Origin: Microvirga rosea
GTDB taxonomy: Bacteria; Pseudomonadota; Alphaproteobacteria; Rhizobiales; Beijerinckiaceae
Length of the DNA: 64,000 nt
Assembly: GCF_020595095.1 (NCBI RefSeq)
Contig: NZ_JAJDOP010000006.1
Coordinates: forward strand, 124,001 to 188,000
Reading direction: 5' to 3'
The notes under the pieces are model-generated. The model was not told the DNA's origin. It saw only the letters and a program-made list of their open reading frames with translations, and ran no database searches. The first letter of the stretch is position 1, and every line of letters starts with the position of its first letter. Below are positions 52,745 to 61,372 of the stretch, one piece after another. The translations under genes and the position numbers were made by a program.

Positions 52745-53824
52745 TCAGTTCAGCCGCCGGCCATCCTGCGCAAAAACGTGGACCGCATCGATTTGTCCTT
52801 TGACCGACAAGGCCGTTCCTGGGGACACGTCGCTGGTTCGCGGAAGCTCGACGGTCAGGAGTCGGTCGCTGCCGATATCGAGATAAGCGAATGTCTGTCC
52901 ACCCAATCGTTCGACGACCGAGGTTTCTCCCGTAAACCAAGCATTGCTTGCATCGCAGATGCTCATGTCTTCCGGACGAATGCCAATGGACACCGAAGAG
53001 CCGACGTCAGCGCTTCCCGAATTGATGGGTATCTCGATGGTGCACAGCTGCAGATCGGCTGCGAGCATGCCCGATGTTGCGGCTTTAACTGGCACGCTGA
53101 TCACATTCATTGTCGGGCTGCCGATGAATCGCGCGACAAACAGGGTGTCGGGTCTATGGTAGAGGTCTAGGGGGCGCCCGATCTGTTCGACCTTGCCGGA
53201 ATTCATAACGACGATGCGATCCGCCAGTGTCATGGCCTCGACCTGATCGTGGGTGACATAGACCGTGGTTGCGCGCATGCGCCGATGGAGCTTTGCCATC
53301 TCCAGTCGCATTTCCACACGCAGGGCGGCATCAAGGTTGGAGAGCGGCTCGTCGAAAAGAAATGCCTTGGGTTCCCGGACGATAGCTCGCCCCATGGCAA
53401 CGCGCTGACGCTGCCCTCCCGACAATTGACCCGGCAAGCGGCCGAGCAGGGGAGCAATCCTGAGAGTATCGGCGGCCTGCGTGACGCGGTCCTGGATATC
53501 GGCGGGCGGTGCATTGCGCATCTTAAGGCCGAAGGCGATGTTCTCGGCCACGCTCATATGCGGGTAGAGCGCGTAGTCCTGAAAGACCATGGCGATGTTT
53601 CGTTCGGCGGGCGGAAGGGCCGTGACAGTGGCGCCTCCGATCTGCAGGGTTCCTGAGGAGATGTCCTCAAGGCCGGCGATCATTCGCAGCAGAGTCGACT
53701 TTCCGCACCCTGAAGGGCCGACCAGGACCACGAATTCCCCATCCTCGATGGTCAGGTCGACTCCATGAACAACCTCAAGGTTTCCATAGCTTTTTCGAAG
53801 TTGGTCAAGCTTGATCTGCGCCAT
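52745..53824 (-). CDS. Carbohydrate ABC transporter ATPase (MalK/UgpC type)
   Basis: 359 residues from the ATG at 53824 (MAQIKLDQLRKSYGN); an upstream ATG at 53857 is in frame but lies in the operator-like region. Walker A is GPSGCGKST, signature LSGGQRQRV, Walker B AFLFDEPLSNLD and H-loop YVTHDQVEAM. The C-terminal ~120 residues form the TOBE regulatory domain (GIRPEDMSI). This ATPase type dimerises and powers CUT1 sugar importers. It is encoded divergently from the regulator, esterase, binding protein and permeases of the same locus, which lack an ATPase gene of their own, so it almost certainly completes that transporter. It converges on fucU with a 6-base gap. Confidence 0.94.
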   Translation of the reverse strand: MAQIKLDQLRKSYGNLEVVHGVDLTIEDGEFVVLVGPSGCGKSTLLRMIAGLEDISSGTLQIGGATVTALPPAERNIAMVFQDYALYPHMSVAENIAFGLKMRNAPPADIQDRVTQAADTLRIAPLLGRLPGQLSGGQRQRVAMGRAIVREPKAFLFDEPLSNLDAALRVEMRLEMAKLHRRMRATTVYVTHDQVEAMTLADRIVVMNSGKVEQIGRPLDLYHRPDTLFVARFIGSPTMNVISVPVKAATSGMLAADLQLCTIEIPINSGSADVGSSVSIGIRPEDMSICDASNAWFTGETSVVERLGGQTFAYLDIGSDRLLTVELPRTSDVSPGTALSVKGQIDAVHVFAQDGRRLN

Positions 53825-53859
53825 GAACATTTCCACCCAGAGCAGCCATTCGGCCATTG

Positions 53860-53883
53860 ATTATCAATAATGATAATGATAAT
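53860..53883. promoter_or_regulatory. AT-rich ATTATC/GATAAT palindromic operator candidate
   Basis: ATTATC-AATAAT-GATAAT, extended by a further GATAAT, lies between the divergent ATPase and regulator genes. It strongly contrasts with the GC-rich surroundings. The GATAATGATAAT word also recalls Fur boxes, but the context favours the adjacent GntR-type regulator. Confidence 0.5.
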
Positions 53884-53915
53884 ACCGGATTTGCGCAACA
53901 GCGGATTAGCCATCG

Positions 53916-54605
53916 ATGCCTGAGATGGATTTGCAGCGGCCACGACGCGATTTTGCTCTTCGTCCGGCACGCTCCGGCGAAGTGTTCGAGGCTCTGAAGA
54001 GAGACATCATGCTGGGAGAGCTCTCGGCCGGCGAGCCTCTCATCGAGCTCGACCTGGCCGGTCGTTTCGGCTGCAGCCAGGGTCCGGTACGCGAAGCTCT
54101 CCTGCAGCTTCAGGAGGAGGGGCTGGTCATCCGCAAGGGGCATCGCGGCACCCGCGTCTCCGAATGCACGGTCGACGAGGCCGTCGAGATGTTCCGCCTT
54201 CGCCAATCCATTGAATGTCGCAGCGTCGCTCGAGTGCTTCAGAACCCCAGCAAAACGCTTGTCTCGGACCTCAGGCAACTTGTCGAAGCCATGGAAGATT
54301 CTGCCAGGAAGCGGGACGAGTATCGCCTCGCGGAGTTCGATCGCGACTTCCACCGTCGGCTTCTGCGCGACGCCAATCTCCCGGCCCTCGAGCCGATCCT
54401 GCACCGATGCCTGGTGCATAATCACCGTTTCAAAATTTCTCAGTCCGATGAAACGCGTGACCTGGTGGCGACCGCCCGGCGTCATATCGCGATTATCGAC
54501 GCCATCGATAAAAATGATGCAGCCGCCGCCTCTCAGGCCCTGGCCCATCATATCGCGACCATCGTGGATCTTGGTCCGAAAGTCTTTTCCATAGGGGATC
54601 AGTGA
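53916..54605 (+). CDS. FadR-type GntR regulator (FCD domain), second sugar locus
   Basis: 229 residues from the ATG at 53916. A GntR winged HTH (EVFEALKRDIMLGELSAGEPLIELDLAGRFGCSQGPVREALLQLQEEGLV) is followed by an FCD domain with FRLRQSIECRSVARVL and DRDFHRRLLRDANLP, where Asp and His form the usual metal/ligand site. It is distinct from the fucose-locus regulator, indicating separate control. The stop overlaps the esterase start (TGATG), so regulator and esterase are translationally coupled. An AT-rich palindrome 35 bases upstream is a plausible operator for both this operon and the divergent ATPase gene. The inducing ligand is unknown. Confidence 0.92.
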   Translation: MPEMDLQRPRRDFALRPARSGEVFEALKRDIMLGELSAGEPLIELDLAGRFGCSQGPVREALLQLQEEGLVIRKGHRGTRVSECTVDEAVEMFRLRQSIECRSVARVLQNPSKTLVSDLRQLVEAMEDSARKRDEYRLAEFDRDFHRRLLRDANLPALEPILHRCLVHNHRFKISQSDETRDLVATARRHIAIIDAIDKNDAAAASQALAHHIATIVDLGPKVFSIGDQ

Positions 54606-55594
54606 TGCAGGACCGGACCAAGCTGTTCAGCGGCGCCCTGACGCCTGAAATGGCGGCCCTCATGGCGCAGGTTGAGCGGGAAAGCGGCCCGCAACCTGAT
54701 CCAACTCTGCTCTCTGCTGCGGAAGGGCGCGCCCTTTCGGCCAAGAACAATCTCCGGTGGAACGTGGAACTGCCGGAAATGGCGGACGTGCGCGAATGCG
54801 TCGTGCCTGCAGATCCTGATCTGGGTTCTGGATCCTGCCGCGTCCGTGTGCTTATCCCGGAGGGGCGGCTTCCGGGCGCGCTTTTGTATGTTCATGGCGG
54901 CGGGTTTGCATTTTGCAGTCCTGATACACATGAGCGATGCGCGCGTGTTCTCGCAATCGAGTCCGGACTGCCGGTTCTTTTGCCGGACTATCGGCTCGCA
55001 CCTGAACATCCCTTTCCCGCAGGCTTGATGGATACGGTGGCCTGTGTCCGGGCACTTGAGGCAAATCCAGAAGCGTTCGGCCTTGATCGAGGTCCTTTGC
55101 TCGTTTCAGGTGACTCGGCCGGGGCCAACCTCGCCCTGGCTGCCATCGTGCACGAGCATCGCGCCGGACGGGTTCTGCCGCAGGGTGCGCTCCTGGCTTA
55201 TGGGGTGTTCTCGGCTGATCACGATACGCCATCCCATCGGCAGTTCGCAGACGGGCCCGGACTGACGACGGGCAAGATGCGGCGGTATTGGGATTGGTAT
55301 GTACCGGATGAAAACGGCCGGAACGATCCCCTCGCGGCGCCGCTTCAGGCGTCGGACGCCGAGTTGGCCGCTTTGCCGCCTCTTTGGCTCATGGCGGCCG
55401 GCATTGATCCGCTTTTGTCGGACACCTTGAATCTTGCGCGACGCCTTGAAGGACTTGGGCGAAAAGACCCGGTCGCGATCGTTCCGGGAGTCGTGCATGG
55501 TTTTCTGCAAATGAGTGTGGCGCTTGAGGCGGCACGTTTAGCATTGGCCGAGGCAGGGGCCGCGGCCCGAAAGTTGGCACAGACCAACATTTGA
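54605..55594 (+). CDS. HSL-family alpha/beta-hydrolase esterase
   Basis: 329 residues from the ATG at 54605; a GTG one codon earlier is also possible. The HGGG oxyanion motif is at 97-100, the nucleophile in GDSAGAN (Ser171), the acid in AAGIDPLLSD (Asp268) and the His in PGVVHGF (His298). These define the hormone-sensitive-lipase family of bacterial carboxylesterases. No signal peptide is present, so it acts in the cytoplasm on an imported compound. Placed between a sugar regulator and a sugar-binding protein, it may remove acetyl or another acyl group from an imported carbohydrate, or open a lactone. Lipid substrates cannot be excluded from sequence, but the context argues against them. Confidence 0.9.
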   Translation: MQDRTKLFSGALTPEMAALMAQVERESGPQPDPTLLSAAEGRALSAKNNLRWNVELPEMADVRECVVPADPDLGSGSCRVRVLIPEGRLPGALLYVHGGGFAFCSPDTHERCARVLAIESGLPVLLPDYRLAPEHPFPAGLMDTVACVRALEANPEAFGLDRGPLLVSGDSAGANLALAAIVHEHRAGRVLPQGALLAYGVFSADHDTPSHRQFADGPGLTTGKMRRYWDWYVPDENGRNDPLAAPLQASDAELAALPPLWLMAAGIDPLLSDTLNLARRLEGLGRKDPVAIVPGVVHGFLQMSVALEAARLALAEAGAAARKLAQTNI

Positions 55595-55607
55595 AAGCAG
55601 AGGAAAC

Positions 55608-56819
55608 ATGATGAAGCGTCTTGCAAGAAAACTTCTAGCCGTCTGCAGCGTGGCGGCCGGCTTGGCCTTTGCTGCTGGAGCACAGGCCGAGACAGTGAAA
55701 TTCTGGTATCACTTCGACAACCCGGACAATCCGATGTCGAAACTGGTCGAGAAGTTCGAGGCCAAGAATCCAGGGATCAAGATCGAGGCCGAGAATATTC
55801 CCTGGAACAGCTATTACGACAATCTTTACACATCGATCGTCGGCGGCAATGCTCCCGACGCCGCCATGGTAAAGTTGTTTGCGCAACCGCGTCTTGTGGA
55901 AATGGGGGCACTTGAGCCCATCAAGCAGCGTATCGATGCGTGGCCTGGCAAAGCGGATCTTCTCGACAATCTTCTGGAACTCAACAAAGGTCCCGACGGG
56001 CAGCAGTATTACCTGCCCGTCCAATACGTCGTTCTCTATCTTTACTACAGGACCGACCTGTTCAAGGCGGCGGGCCTTGAGCCGCCGAAGACCTGCGACG
56101 ATTTCCTCGCAGCCGCAAAAGCTCTCACGAAGGCTCCCGACATATACGGCTTCGGGTTCCGAGGAGGAAAGGGCGGCTGGGATCAGTGGGGTACGTTCGT
56201 TCTGTCCGGCGGAGCCAAATTCGAAAAAGGCGGGCTCACGACACCCCAGGCGATCAAGGCCAATCAATGGTTGATCGATCTCTACAGGGTTCACAAGGTA
56301 TTCCCTCCGTCCGCTCCGAATGACGGCTTTCAGGAAATCCTTGGGGCCTTCAAGGGTGGCAAGACGGCCATGACCATTCACCACATCGGTTCGTCCGCTG
56401 ATATCGTGAAGGCACTCGGTGACAAGGTATCGGCCGCCCCTGTTCCTCGCTGCGGCGAGCGCGCCTGGACATCCTACGGCGACGAGTCTCTGGCGATCTT
56501 CTCGTCATCGAATGCCAAGGATGCGGCCTGGAAGTGGATCTCCTTCCTGGCGGAGGGCGAAAACAACGTGTTGTTCAACCAGGCAACGGGCCAGCTGACC
56601 GTCACGAAGAGCGGATCCAAGGACTGGAAGCTGCACGAGCAGCGCTTCGTCGACGCGACTGTCGCATCGCTCCCGTTCGCTGCCGTTCTCCCTCAGACGT
56701 CCGCGACGGCGGACTTCGTCAACACGGTCTGGCCGACGTCCATGCAACGTGCCTTGACCGGGCAGATTACGGCCGAGCAGATGATGAAGGAAATCGAGAC
56801 GCTTCTGGCGTCCCAATGA
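55608..56819 (+). CDS. Periplasmic carbohydrate-binding protein (SBP_bac_1)
   Basis: 403 residues. The signal peptide MMKRLARKLLAVCSVAAGLAFAAGAQA ends in a classical AQA site. The mature part starts ETVKFWYHFDNPDNPMSKLVEKFEAKNPGIKIE, characteristic of CUT1 binding proteins (MalE/UgpB type). YLPVQYVVLYLYYRTDLFKAAGL and SPWNAKDAAWKWI-like segments fit the family hinge regions. It binds a mono- or oligosaccharide in the periplasm and delivers it to the two permeases encoded next. It is preceded by the esterase with a 13-base gap and a good GAGGAA ribosome binding site. Confidence 0.93.
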   Translation: MMKRLARKLLAVCSVAAGLAFAAGAQAETVKFWYHFDNPDNPMSKLVEKFEAKNPGIKIEAENIPWNSYYDNLYTSIVGGNAPDAAMVKLFAQPRLVEMGALEPIKQRIDAWPGKADLLDNLLELNKGPDGQQYYLPVQYVVLYLYYRTDLFKAAGLEPPKTCDDFLAAAKALTKAPDIYGFGFRGGKGGWDQWGTFVLSGGAKFEKGGLTTPQAIKANQWLIDLYRVHKVFPPSAPNDGFQEILGAFKGGKTAMTIHHIGSSADIVKALGDKVSAAPVPRCGERAWTSYGDESLAIFSSSNAKDAAWKWISFLAEGENNVLFNQATGQLTVTKSGSKDWKLHEQRFVDATVASLPFAAVLPQTSATADFVNTVWPTSMQRALTGQITAEQMMKEIETLLASQ

Positions 56820-56879
56820 TCGATCAGGCTGCGCCCTCAAGGGCGCAGCCGCTCCATCCTCGCAGAAGATTTTGATCTG

Positions 56880-57800
56880 ATGGCTCTCTCTGTTGCCCTG
56901 CCCAAAGAAGCCGTTCCGGCTCGTCCGTGGCGTACACGGTTACTTCCCTATGGCTTGCTCACGCCTGCGGTAATCGTGACGGTGATCATCGTGTTTCTCC
57001 CGATGATCGAAGCCGTGGTGACGAGTCTCTACGAGTTCATGCTGTTCAGGCCGAACGCGGCCCGGTTCGTCGGCCTCGGGAATTACGTAAAACTGGTTCA
57101 GGATCCCGTTTTCTGGATCACATTGGGGCATACCGCGATCTGGATCGGCTTGACGGTTCCCCTACAGATGGGCCTCGGCCTGATCGCGGCGCTCATCCTG
57201 AATCGGGAGTTTCCATGGCGAGGACTGGCAAGAGCCCTCGTGATTATTCCATGGGCGCTTCCGAGCGTTGTGATCGCTCTCATGTGGCGCTGGATCTACG
57301 ATGCCAACACAGGTGTGCTGAACGAGATTCTGCTTCGTCTCGCGATCGTTCAGTCGGCGGTGCCGTGGCTGGCGGATCCCGATACAGCCCTCTACGCGGT
57401 GATTGCCACTCTGACCTGGCAAGGCTTTCCGTTCTTCGCAGTGATGATCCTCGCAGGTTTGCAAGGAATTCCGCGAAGCCGCTATGAGGCCGCGGCGATC
57501 GATGGCGCAAGCGCCTGGAGACAGTTCCGTCACGTGACATTTCCGGGAATTGCCGGTGTTCTGGCAACGGCTGGGCTTCTCCGCATCATCTGGGTCGCCA
57601 ACTCGATCGACGTCATCTTCGTCATGACCGGGGGCGGGCCCGGATACGCGACCCAGACACTGCCTCTGTATGCCTTCGTCAAGGCGCGTCAAAACCTTGA
57701 TTTCGGCTATGGGACTACAATCGCGGTCATGTTCACATTGCTCCTCGGCATCGTTGTCGCATTCTACATCGCCCGGACCTCGCGGGAGGTGGAACGGTGA
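56880..57800 (+). CDS. Sugar ABC transporter permease (MalF/UgpA type)
   Basis: 306 residues with about six membrane helices, first at 27-48 (LLTPAVIVTVIIVFLPMIEAV). The permease core contains the EAA loop GLQGIPRSRYEAAAIDGASAWRQFRHVTFPGI, which contacts the MalK-type ATPase. MTGGGPGYATQTLPLYAF is a conserved segment of this subfamily. It forms a heterodimer with the next gene product; the start of the latter overlaps its stop (GTGA at 57797). A 60-base gap separates it from the binding-protein gene without an obvious strong hairpin. Confidence 0.94.
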   Translation: MALSVALPKEAVPARPWRTRLLPYGLLTPAVIVTVIIVFLPMIEAVVTSLYEFMLFRPNAARFVGLGNYVKLVQDPVFWITLGHTAIWIGLTVPLQMGLGLIAALILNREFPWRGLARALVIIPWALPSVVIALMWRWIYDANTGVLNEILLRLAIVQSAVPWLADPDTALYAVIATLTWQGFPFFAVMILAGLQGIPRSRYEAAAIDGASAWRQFRHVTFPGIAGVLATAGLLRIIWVANSIDVIFVMTGGGPGYATQTLPLYAFVKARQNLDFGYGTTIAVMFTLLLGIVVAFYIARTSREVER

Positions 57801-58633
57801 CCCAGAAGCCCAAATTAATGCGGAGAATTCTTACTGTCGATCTGCCGGCTCTGGGGATCGTCCTGCTCGCGATTGGCCCTTTCGTGTGGATGCTGATGAC
57901 GTCAGTAACGCCACAGGCAAGGCTCGCTGCCTTGGGAGTTGCCGTGACGCCTGTCGACTGGTCGTTTGAAAATTACATTCGACTGGTGTCTCGGACATCA
58001 TTTCTCGGAAACATGTGGCACAGCCTTGTCGTCGCTGCAGGAACGATGGTTCTGGGGCTCATTGTTTCGGTGACAGCGGCTTACGCCTTTTCCCGATTCC
58101 GGTTTCCTGGCCGGCGGCTTTTGATGCTGCAATTCCTCCTCGTGAACATGTTTCCCGTCGTGCTGCTGATCCTGCCGCTCTTCGTGATGATGCGGCGCTT
58201 GGGATTGCTTGACACGCATGCGGCGCTCATCATCGCCAATGCGACGGTCGCCATCCCGTTCTCGGTCTGGATGTTGACGAGCTATATCAACGCCATTCCG
58301 AGGAGCTTGGACGAGGCGGCAATGACGGACGGGTGCACTCGTCTGCAAGCTCTCCGGCGCGTGATCCTGCCGCTTGCCATGCCAGGTATCGTGTCGACCG
58401 GGATCTATATCTTCATCACCGCTTGGAACGAGTATCTCTACGCCCTGACGCTTGGCGGGCGTAATGTTCGCACGGTGACAGTCGCCATTCAGACCTTGAT
58501 CGGGGAATACCAGATCGAGTGGGGACTTCTGTCCGCCGGGGGAGTGGTGGGGGCGTTGCCCGCAACAATTCTCTTTCTCATTGCGCAGCGCCGTCTCATC
58601 GGGGGGCTGACACAAGGCGCCGTCAAAGGCTGA
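57797..58633 (+). CDS. Sugar ABC transporter permease (MalG/UgpE type)
   Basis: 278 residues from the GTG at 57797, overlapping the upstream stop. About six membrane helices, with the EAA loop [31 protein letters not shown] and the C-terminal [13 protein letters not shown] segment, are diagnostic of MalG-type permeases. It pairs with the MalF-type subunit to build the channel. It is followed after 20 bases by the sugar epimerase gene, so transport and catabolic genes form one transcription unit. Confidence 0.94.
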   Translation: MTQKPKLMRRILTVDLPALGIVLLAIGPFVWMLMTSVTPQARLAALGVAVTPVDWSFENYIRLVSRTSFLGNMWHSLVVAAGTMVLGLIVSVTAAYAFSRFRFPGRRLLMLQFLLVNMFPVVLLILPLFVMMRRLGLLDTHAALIIANATVAIPFSVWMLTSYINAIPRSLDEAAMTDGCTRLQALRRVILPLAMPGIVSTGIYIFITAWNEYLYALTLGGRNVRTVTVAIQTLIGEYQIEWGLLSAGGVVGALPATILFLIAQRRLIGGLTQGAVKG

Positions 58634-58653
58634 TCTTGCAACCAGGGGCAATC

Positions 58654-59535
58654 ATGAATCCTGTCGGACTCATTTCCATGCAATACGCGCGGCCGTTTAC
58701 AGCCGAGCATTTTCGACTTTTCAGGCAGATGAAGTCACTCGGCTTCGATTTCGTCGAGCTTCTTGTGCCGGAGCCTGGAGAAATTGATCTTAACGGAGCT
58801 CGTCATGCTCTTGACGACGCCGGCCTTGATGTCGTTCTTGCGGCTCGCGTCAATCTCCAGCGCAACTTGTCCAGCGATGATGCGCAAGCGCATCAGGCGG
58901 GCATCGACTATCTTCGCTATGCGGTCGATTGCGCGATTGCTCTTGGGGCCAAGATCGTCGGTGGTCCTTTGACCGGAAACCCGCTTGTCTTTGCAGGTCG
59001 TCCCCCCGCACCTGTCGAAGAGGGGGAGCGGCTGGCGCGTCAGGAACGATGTGTCTCGGGTCTTCAGAAAGCAGGGGCGCATGCGAACGAGACCGGCGTC
59101 AGGCTTGCGGTCGAGCCGCTCAATCGTTTCGAGAGCGACGTTCTCTGTACGACTGCACAAGCCATCGAGTTGCTGGATGCTGTTGATCATCCATCTGTCG
59201 GGCTCATGCTCGATACCTTTCATATGAATATGGAAGAGGCGTCGATCCCGGAGGCGATACGGCTCGCCGGTGACCGGACGATCCACTTCCAGGCCAACGA
59301 AAACCATCGCGGTTTCCTCGGCACCGGTGCGATCGATTGGGTCGAGGTTTGCCGCGCCCTTCATGATGTGGGTTATCGGGGGCCGATCTCACTCGAGCCT
59401 TTCAGGCGCAACGACGATCGGTTTGGCGTGCCGTTCGCCCAATGGCGCCCGCCTCATGAAGATGAGAGCGAGCGCCTTGCCGCGAGCGTCTCATTCCTCA
59501 ATTCACACCTGACTTTGACGAGATATCGGCGATGA
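58654..59535 (+). CDS. Sugar epimerase/isomerase, TIM-barrel (DTE family)
   Basis: 293 residues from the ATG at 58654; the frame continues upstream to 58519 inside the permease gene and is rejected. The xylose-isomerase-like barrel carries VEPLNRFESD (metal Glu), GLMLDTFHMNMEE (Asp and His), FQANENHRGFLG and SLEPFRR (second metal Glu). This set is characteristic of D-tagatose/D-psicose 3-epimerases and related hydroxypyruvate isomerases. It would epimerise a ketose at C3 or isomerise a similar keto-sugar. Its stop overlaps the next start (ATGA at 59532). The exact sugar cannot be read from the sequence. Confidence 0.9.
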   Translation: MNPVGLISMQYARPFTAEHFRLFRQMKSLGFDFVELLVPEPGEIDLNGARHALDDAGLDVVLAARVNLQRNLSSDDAQAHQAGIDYLRYAVDCAIALGAKIVGGPLTGNPLVFAGRPPAPVEEGERLARQERCVSGLQKAGAHANETGVRLAVEPLNRFESDVLCTTAQAIELLDAVDHPSVGLMLDTFHMNMEEASIPEAIRLAGDRTIHFQANENHRGFLGTGAIDWVEVCRALHDVGYRGPISLEPFRRNDDRFGVPFAQWRPPHEDESERLAASVSFLNSHLTLTRYRR

Positions 59536-60527
59536 CCCTTAAAATCGGCTGGATCGGCTGCGGCACCCATGCAACGCAGATGTTGCTCCCGCAGCTCCTA
59601 CGGCACGACGTAGCCATAGAAGCGTTGTGCGATGTCGACGGCGCCCGCTTGGCTCAGGCGGGCCGGCAGTTCGGCGTTGGTAAGTTGACGTCCGATGCGA
59701 AGGAGCTCATCGGAACCAAGGGTATCGACGCAGTCAGCATGGCCGTCGGACCCGATCAGCACCTGATGTTCGGCAAGGCCGCGCTGGATAGAGGACTTGC
59801 CGTTTTCATGGAAAAGCCTCCTGCCGCAACGGCGGAAGGGGCCCGGGAGCTTCTCAAGGCATCGGAGCGAACCAAGAAGCCTTTGGTTCTGGGCTTCATG
59901 AAGCGCTATTCCATCGGCAACAGGATTGCCCACAACGTCGTGGCATCGGGACGTTTCGGGCGCGTTCTCGGATTGACCGGTTACTACATGACCGCTCCGA
60001 CCTATTTTGCCGGAAATGTCGATTATACCGGATTCTTCCTTCACCACTGCGTGCACTATATGGATCTGGTTTCGTATCTCGTCTCTCCCGTCCGTTCCAT
60101 AAACGCGCGAAAGGTCGAGGCATCTCCGGGCCGAATCCTCTTTCACGTCGGGTTCGACTTCGAATGCGGGGCAATCGGCACGATCGCCATGGGCACGATC
60201 CAGTCGCGCGGAACACCCGTGGAGCGCATCGAGCTGATGGGTGATCATCAGAGACTTGAGGTCGAGGACGTGATCGAGGTTCGTTGGAATCGAAACCCGC
60301 CGTTCAAGACGGATAATCTTGGTGCTTCCCTGGACGACGATGTCGACACGCTCACCTGGAAGCCGAACTTCACGGCGGCGGCGAACGAAGACCATAAGGG
60401 GTATCATGCACTGCTGGGCGATGGGCTGAAGCTTTTCCGAGGCGAGGCGTCTTCCGCTCCGACGATCAAAGACGGCGTTGTTGCCATGGAGCGCCTGGAG
60501 AAGCTTAGGCAATTGTTAAATCTCTAG
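59532..60527 (+). CDS. Gfo/Idh/MocA family oxidoreductase
   Basis: 331 residues. The Rossmann start ITLKIGWIGCGTHATQMLLPQL-like pattern binds NAD(P), with the GxGxxA variant GCGTHA. EKPPAATAEGARELL holds the conserved EKP motif whose Lys takes part in catalysis. LGFMKRYSIGNRIAHN and HHCVHYMDLVSYL follow in the C-terminal substrate domain. Family members oxidise or reduce sugars, inositols and sugar acids. It is translationally coupled to the epimerase and is the last gene of the operon, so it probably acts on the epimerised sugar. No close characterised relative can be named with confidence. Confidence 0.9.
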   Translation: MTLKIGWIGCGTHATQMLLPQLLRHDVAIEALCDVDGARLAQAGRQFGVGKLTSDAKELIGTKGIDAVSMAVGPDQHLMFGKAALDRGLAVFMEKPPAATAEGARELLKASERTKKPLVLGFMKRYSIGNRIAHNVVASGRFGRVLGLTGYYMTAPTYFAGNVDYTGFFLHHCVHYMDLVSYLVSPVRSINARKVEASPGRILFHVGFDFECGAIGTIAMGTIQSRGTPVERIELMGDHQRLEVEDVIEVRWNRNPPFKTDNLGASLDDDVDTLTWKPNFTAAANEDHKGYHALLGDGLKLFRGEASSAPTIKDGVVAMERLEKLRQLLNL

Positions 60528-60593
60528 AGCGAAGTTGGCTCGAGCGAGGTTCTCGCCATCCGAGTGATGTTCTGCAGGCGGTGAGAACCCATC

Positions 60594-61349
60594 ATGTCGA
60601 CTTGGCGGCAGGAGAGAAACAGCAAGGCCCTGGCAAGGCTGGAACGCCGTCTTTCCGGGTCGTTTCCTGCGTGTGTCCTGGCTCATGCATATCGGCAGCC
60701 TCTCATCCCTCCAACTCAGCGCAAGGCTGTCGAGTCGTATTGGAGACATCGGCCCCTTCTGGCCGACAGGCTTGCTCGGGCTCTTGCGGCCAAAAGCGGG
60801 ACGCCGGAAGGTTGGCAGTGGCACCTCGGGGAGGAGAAGGCCAACGGCAGCCCCCTGTCATTTCGAAGCCCACCGGCGCCTTTTCGCCAGCCGGCTTTCG
60901 CCCTCGGCCCCGGCCATTGCTGCGTCTGCGGGCAACCGGTCTTTCGTTTGGGGTGGCATCGTGACCTGTGGGGGGACGGCAAGCCCAACAAAAATGCGAG
61001 CTGGCACTCGGCCTGTGTGATCGCTTGGCAATTGTGGAACGCACCGAGCGATCATATCAAAGTGCTCAAGAAGCGACAGGACCGGAAGTGTTTGCTGACC
61101 GGGCGCCGCCTGCTCAGGAATGCCGAGGTGGACCATCGCGTGCCTTTGTTCGCGGTCTGGTCGGAGCATCGCTTTCGCGCGTGGCCTGAACTGCTCGGTT
61201 TCTGGGGCGCTCCCAATCTTCAGGTCATCAATAAGACAGCTCATCAGGAGAAGTCGTCCGAAGAGGCCGGAAGACGGGCAAGGCAACGCCTGGCCCCGTC
61301 CCCAAGTGCATCTCGGATCATCACCGCGCTGCTGAGCGCCGACAGTTGA
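60594..61349 (+). CDS. HNH-endonuclease-like protein with zinc-finger cysteines
   Basis: 251 residues. The N-terminal ~100 residues are basic and Trp/Arg-rich with no recognised fold. A zinc site is suggested by CCVC (109-112), WHSAC (His138, Cys141) and Cys166. The HNH-like core reads EVDHRVPL (Asp180-His181), NLQVINK (Asn208) and a final His217 in TAHQEKS, the order and spacing of an HNH nuclease fold. The final ~30 residues are basic and probably disordered. It is not in an operon: 66 bases after the sugar operon and convergent with the RND pump gene, 23 bases apart. Possible roles are DNA nicking, restriction or repair, or a domesticated mobile-element nuclease. No methyltransferase, transposase or phage gene is nearby. 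Confidence 0.7.
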   Translation: MSTWRQERNSKALARLERRLSGSFPACVLAHAYRQPLIPPTQRKAVESYWRHRPLLADRLARALAAKSGTPEGWQWHLGEEKANGSPLSFRSPPAPFRQPAFALGPGHCCVCGQPVFRLGWHRDLWGDGKPNKNASWHSACVIAWQLWNAPSDHIKVLKKRQDRKCLLTGRRLLRNAEVDHRVPLFAVWSEHRFRAWPELLGFWGAPNLQVINKTAHQEKSSEEAGRRARQRLAPSPSASRIITALLSADS

Positions 61350-61372
61350 CCACCGGCTCGTGCCGCTTGTTT

